Source of the DNA: Burkholderiales bacterium
GTDB lineage: Bacteria; Pseudomonadota; Gammaproteobacteria; Burkholderiales; Burkholderiaceae_C
NCBI GenBank assembly: GCA_947448105.1
Contig: CANFNE010000141.1
Coordinates: 1-6,532 of the forward strand
Length of the DNA stretch: 6,532 nt
Direction: 5' to 3'
In this document: positions 5,572 to 6,532 of the stretch, piece by piece
Position numbering within the stretch: position 1 is the first letter of the stretch
Layout of the letters: the number at the start of each line of letters is the position of its first letter
Notes under the pieces: generated by a model
What the model was told of the DNA's origin: nothing
The model's database searches: none
Seen by the model: the letters and a program-made list of their open reading frames with translations, nothing else
Translations under genes and position numbers: made by a program

Positions 5572-6467
5572 CGCTGATCACCCTGATAGAGGCCTGTGCC
5601 GCCCAACTCGCAGACGCTGGAGTTTCTTTTGGCCACGGCACCACCAACGCGCGGGACGAGGCCGCCTGGCTGGTGCTCTGGCAACTCGGCCTGCCGCTTG
5701 ATACCGCGCTCGACGGGGAGCACAGTCGGGCCGAAACGCCAGTGGATGCGGATAAGCTGGCGCTGGTCCAGGCCCTCGTGGCCGAGCGCATTCGCAGCCG
5801 CAAACCCGCCGCCTATCTGACGCAGGAGGCTTGGTTGCAGGGCTTTTCCTTCTATGTGGACGAGCGCGTCATCGTGCCGCGCTCGCTGATTGCGGAGCTG
5901 CTGGTCGATGGCGGCATGGACTACTTTTTGCACCCGTCCACCCACAAGGTGCTGGATTTGTGCACCGGCAACGCCAGTCTGGCGGTGATTGCGGCCAGCG
6001 TCTTCCCGGACGTCTGCGTGACGGCCAGCGATCTGTCCCATGACGCGCTGGCCGTGGCCCAGATCAATGTGCAAAAACACGGCTTGCAAGACCGCATCAC
6101 GCTGGTCGCGTCCGACGGCCTGGCCGCGCCCGAACTGGCGTCACGCGGGCCGTTTGACCTGATTGTGTGCAACCCGCCCTACGTCAACCGCCAAAGCATG
6201 GCCGATCTGCCGCCCGAATACCGGGCCGAGCCCGCCATGGCGCTGGACGGCAACCTGGACGGTGGCAGCGACGGCATGGACTTTGTCCGCAGCCTGCTGC
6301 ACAGCGTGGCCGCGCACCTGAACCCACAGGGGGTGCTGGTGCTGGAAATCGGCAACGAGCGCCCCTATTTTGAAGCCGCATTTCCGTCGCTGGAAGTGAT
6401 TTGGCTGGAAACCAGCGCTGGTGAAGACCAGGTCTTGCTCCTCACGCGCGAAACTCTCAATTCATGA
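5568..6467 (+). CDS. prmB: Ribosomal protein L3 N5-glutamine methyltransferase PrmB
   Basis: PrmB uses S-adenosylmethionine to methylate the side-chain amide of a glutamine in ribosomal protein L3, a step linked to 50S assembly. The 299-residue protein has the helical N-terminal domain (about 1-95, with RDEAAWLVLWQLGLPLD), then YLTQEAWLQGFSFYVDERVIVPRS (83-106), diagnostic of PrmB. A Rossmann-type SAM-binding core follows: motif I VLDLCTGNASLAV (128-140), an acidic strand TASDLS (152-157), and the catalytic NPPY at 202-205 (FDLIVCNPPYVN), which binds the target amide. The segment MADLPPEYRAEPAMAL (211-226) separates PrmB from its paralogue PrmC (release factor methyltransferase). Motif I reads CTGNAS instead of the CTGSGC recalled for enterobacterial PrmB, but keeps the SAM-loop pattern. 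The ATG overlaps the dapE stop by four bases (ATGA), and its own stop overlaps the next gene the same way, so it is probably co-translated with both. Confidence 0.93.
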   Translation: MTLITLIEACAAQLADAGVSFGHGTTNARDEAAWLVLWQLGLPLDTALDGEHSRAETPVDADKLALVQALVAERIRSRKPAAYLTQEAWLQGFSFYVDERVIVPRSLIAELLVDGGMDYFLHPSTHKVLDLCTGNASLAVIAASVFPDVCVTASDLSHDALAVAQINVQKHGLQDRITLVASDGLAAPELASRGPFDLIVCNPPYVNRQSMADLPPEYRAEPAMALDGNLDGGSDGMDFVRSLLHSVAAHLNPQGVLVLEIGNERPYFEAAFPSLEVIWLETSAGEDQVLLLTRETLNS

Positions 6468-6532
6468 TTACTTTAAAAAACGTGACCTTGCGCCGCAGCG
6501 CCAAGGTCTTGCTGGAACACGCCTCGGTCACC
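6464..6532 (+). CDS. ABC-F type ATPase, N-terminal fragment (cut by right edge)
   Basis: Only 23 codons are present, starting MITLKNVTLRRSAKVLLEHAS. This is the usual opening of an ATP-binding cassette: a first beta strand 'I-L-N-V', then 'LL..AS.T' just ahead of the Walker A loop, which would fall just beyond the window. The MI-L-NV start without a signal or membrane segment most resembles cytosolic ABC-F proteins (Uup/YheS/EttA group), which have two cassettes and act on the ribosome. The ATG overlaps the prmB stop by four bases (ATGA), suggesting coupled translation. The subfamily cannot be fixed from this fragment, and a transporter ATPase remains possible. Confidence 0.7.
   Translation, partial: MITLKNVTLRRSAKVLLEHASVT

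Overview
The window looks like a chromosomal housekeeping segment of a GC-rich betaproteobacterium, most likely Burkholderiales and probably Comamonadaceae (Rhodoferax/Polaromonas/Acidovorax type). This rests on protein resemblance recalled from memory, high GC at third codon positions, and the gene order dapC-dapD-pilus ATPase-dapE-prmB. No database search was run. I see no mobile element, tRNA, rRNA or CRISPR array, and every reading frame is intact apart from the two cut by the window edges.

Left part (1-1005, minus strand): the 5' end of smc (chromosome condensation ATPase, running off the left edge), its leader with a plausible sigma70 promoter, then a small gene for a lone histidine-phosphotransfer (HPt) domain protein. 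A short inverted repeat covers the stop codon of the HPt gene and abuts the -35 of the smc promoter.

Right part (1098-6532, plus strand): a six-gene directional cluster that is probably one operon: dapC, dapD, a PilT/PilU-family pilus retraction ATPase, dapE, prmB and the start of an ABC-F type ATPase. DapD, DapC and DapE perform three consecutive steps of the succinylase branch of the diaminopimelate/lysine pathway (succinylate tetrahydrodipicolinate, transaminate, desuccinylate), which supplies meso-DAP for peptidoglycan and lysine for protein. PrmB methylates ribosomal protein L3, and ABC-F proteins usually act on ribosomes, so the distal end relates to translation. From the pilus ATPase onwards the genes overlap by 1 or 4 bases (TGATG, ATGA, ATGA), which suggests translational coupling.

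The main oddities are a PilU-like motor gene inside a DAP operon, altered nucleotide-site motifs in that ATPase, a possibly leaderless dapC transcript, and an orphan HPt protein divergent from dapC. I found no convincing evidence of a wholly new system.
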